In this document: positions 61,864-64,000 of the stretch, piece after piece
Numbering within the stretch: position 1 is the stretch's first letter
How the letters are laid out: the number at the start of each line of letters is the position of its first letter
Source of the DNA: Brevipalpus yothersi
Lineage: Eukaryota; Arthropoda; Arachnida; Trombidiformes; Tenuipalpidae
NCBI GenBank assembly: GCA_003956705.1
Contig: QZCP01000101.1
Span: 62,001 to 126,000 of the forward strand
Reading direction: 5' to 3'
Length of the DNA: 64,000 bases
The notes under the pieces: model-generated
What the model saw: only the letters and a program-made list of their open reading frames with translations
The model's database searches: none
Told to the model about the DNA's origin: nothing
Program-made: the position numbers and the translations under genes

Positions 61864-64000
61864 AAAAAAACGTTTGCTTCTCCTTAGTTTGTTGAGTTTA
61901 GTTTTACCTTCTTTCCCGCCGGAAGAGACGAATTACGATTAATTCTAATTCTCACCGAAAATACTCACATCCACTGAGCAATGTACACTGAAATTCATCT
62001 CTCTCTCTCCCTCTCTTTTTCCAGATCACTTTTGTCTTCTACCCTCTTCTAGTGACCTTTTCGAAAGTTTTTTCGATTATTATTTTCGCCAACTACTACA
62101 CCTTCATTTGCCAGCGCCTACTTACAACGAAATCGATTCCGCTTCCCGGAACAGGATTGGAATCCGATTCTAAGTTGATGAACATACATTCATATACACA
62201 CAGACAGTTTGTGTGTGTATGTATGTGAAAGCGATCTGTAATCGTACACAAAAGTGACTTCTGTTGATGATATGGCCAAAGACCTATGGCCTAAAGATCA
62301 GGACTATCCTGAGTAAATAAGTGTTATAAGAAATGGTAAACAACAAGCCGAAACTCAGGTCCTAGTGATGCTGAAACTTTGTCTATTCTGGCCCATCTGA
62401 GCGAGTGTTGGTGTTGAGAGAGATCTTATTCATTGGCCTTTAAATAAAAGCAAGAGAGAAAGAAAGAGAAAGAAAGAGAAAGAATGTGCAAACTCGTAAG
62501 TAAAGTACTGGCCTGAGTACATAGTGAAAGAGTTGAGGTGAACAAAGTTTATTAGCCTCTCTCTCTCTATTCCTCCTCTAGATGAGTTTTGTGGCCAGCA
62601 TTATTCTTGTCAGCCGAAAATGCTAACATATGAGGCCAATTCTTGGAATACTCTCCACCGCGAAAGAGAGAGGGAGAGAGAGAGAGAGAGAAAGATCGTA
62701 AAACGTTTCACGTTTTTGCAAGCGTTCACCATGAAAGTATTCGGACAAGTGGCCGATGAGTGGACTTTAATCCTATCCAGAAGTAAAGACTATCTTGGCT
62801 CGTACTTTTTGTGGATCAAAAGTTATATGGCATCGAAAATTGGATTCAGTTTCAAGAATAACTTTTACCTCTCTCTCTCTTCTCTTCCTCAGTTGAAGTT
62901 CTCCTTTTTACGTTGGACCTCAAAATGTGAGGTTTTAAGATGCCTTGGAAAAATGCCTCGCTTCTGCATTGCATGACGCTCCATGACATGTGGATTCCGT
63001 CGAATCAGAATGAAATAAAACGTTTGAACGCTCGTATACAACTGACTTAAGCTATCCTTGAACACACATAATATCATGAAGAAAGAAAAAAATACATACA
63101 AACTGTGAGGAGCAAGAGAGAGAGAATATAAAAATATATATACATTTTAAATTACTTTGACCACAACTTGCTGCGTTTCACTTGATAATTTTTTTCGCAC
63201 ATAAACTATCATTATAAGTCTCAATTTGCTTCATTCTGCTTGATACTTTTGGAAAGGGAAAAATATTCACTCTATCTCTCTCGCCCTTCATCCAGCCCGT
63301 GTGTATGGTGTCGACATGTGGACCGGCTTACTTTTCCAATCTATCGATTGAGGACATTCTTGGACAGGTGAAAATTCTGTCTCTCTCTCTTGTCCCGTGT
63401 TCAGCGACTCATGCATACATATCCACACACTCACATACGGGCAAGTGAGATGGAAGCTGCGAAAAAGTGGCCTGAGGCATGCAAAGTCGCTGCTGCTGCT
63501 GTTGTTACAGCTTGGCTTCAACTTCACCATGGATTGAAGCAACAACAGGTACCATCAGCACACACACCAACATCCACATCCACCAGCGTCCCAACGTCCA
63601 TTCGTTTATCATCATGTCGCATGATGCCTGATTTTTATGAACACACTATTCAAGCTGCCCAAAGTTGCCTCGAGCACAGATTGGCTTGATCTGTAAGTGC
63701 GGGCAAGATGCTGGATGAAGAAAGAGAGAGAGAGAGAAACTATCTCGCAAATCATCGCTTGCATGTGGACTGGAAATCTATCGATGGTGATGATGAGAAT
63801 AATCGTTAACATGATAAAGTTATACTTCATCTTATATAATTACGAGAGCAAAAGCTTTGCATGATTAAAAGTAACATTTTAGGCGCCAAAAAAGAAGGTA
63901 TTTCATATGGAATCTGAGTTGATTCATTTCTTTCGATGAGCTTAAAAGGTCAAAAGTCTGATGAAAGAGAGGAAGAAGATTTACTAACCAATTCAATTTC

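Larger units (their letters stand above)
60085..64000. other. upstream flank of the Snail-family gene
   Basis: About 3.9 kb with no gene I can support. It should hold the 5' UTR and promoter of the Snail-family gene near 60085-60600 and further regulatory sequence. It continues the pattern of the downstream desert: long GA tracts, CA runs near 61585 and many GGCC words. Frames at 62620-62976 and 63450-63689 (+) are open from ATG but show no family features; the first runs through a GA repeat. A GGCGCC word lies at about 63881. Confidence 0.4.

Noticed and set aside
62620..62976. 118-codon ATG frame on +
   Set aside because: Runs through a GA repeat (Arg-Glu run) and has no recognisable domain.
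63450..63689. 79-residue ATG frame on + (MEAAKKWPEACKVAAAAVV...)
   Set aside because: Ala/Thr/Gln-rich low complexity, with no family and no promoter or exon support.

Overview
The window is nuclear DNA from an AT-rich, compact animal genome. Genes carry short GT-AG introns (59 to about 110 nt is common), and there is no bacterial gene organisation. The proteins are metazoan: MCM2, DHX35, Gemin7, PEDS1, GTPBP10, ATP synthase coupling factor 6, a Snail-family factor and a homeobox factor. One intronless half transporter has the features of subfamily ABCH, which is essentially an arthropod group. Together with the small introns and the abundant (GA)n/(CT)n tracts, this suggests an arthropod, possibly a mite. 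That placement is inference.

The left part (1-35 kb) is gene dense. In order it holds: a small two-helix membrane protein (+); an NK/Msx-like homeobox gene (-); a two-exon microprotein (-); a broken endonuclease G-like gene that keeps its introns (+); two tandem mitochondrial carriers of the aspartate/glutamate (aralar/citrin) type without EF-hand domains (-); MCM2 (-) with E2F-like sites upstream; PEDS1/TMEM189 (+); a small type II membrane protein (-); the ABCH transporter (-); DHX35 (-) with Gemin7 in its first intron or sharing its first exon; a secreted Gly/His-rich protein (+) behind a TATA box; and a divergent pair, GTPBP10 (-) and ATP5PF (+).

The right part (35-64 kb) is a gene desert around one developmental regulator, a Snail-family zinc-finger repressor (57,642-60,084, -). 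About 22.6 kb downstream of it and 3.9 kb upstream hold no gene I can support. These flanks carry many long (GA)n/(CT)n tracts and, by hand tally, roughly four times the GGCC density of the left part, often as GGCCAT/ATGGCC. GAGAG plus GCCAT are the core words of insect Polycomb response elements, so the desert may be a regulatory or Polycomb domain of the Snail gene. This is the most unusual large-scale signal in the window.

Functional threads: MCM2, with E2F sites, is a replication gene. Gemin7 and DHX35 are both RNA-processing genes and share a transcription start region. ATP5PF, GTPBP10 and the carriers are mitochondrial. The Snail-family gene and the homeobox gene (with an eh1-like motif) encode likely transcriptional repressors. 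All exon structures were read by eye from splice sites and reading frame and have no transcript support here.
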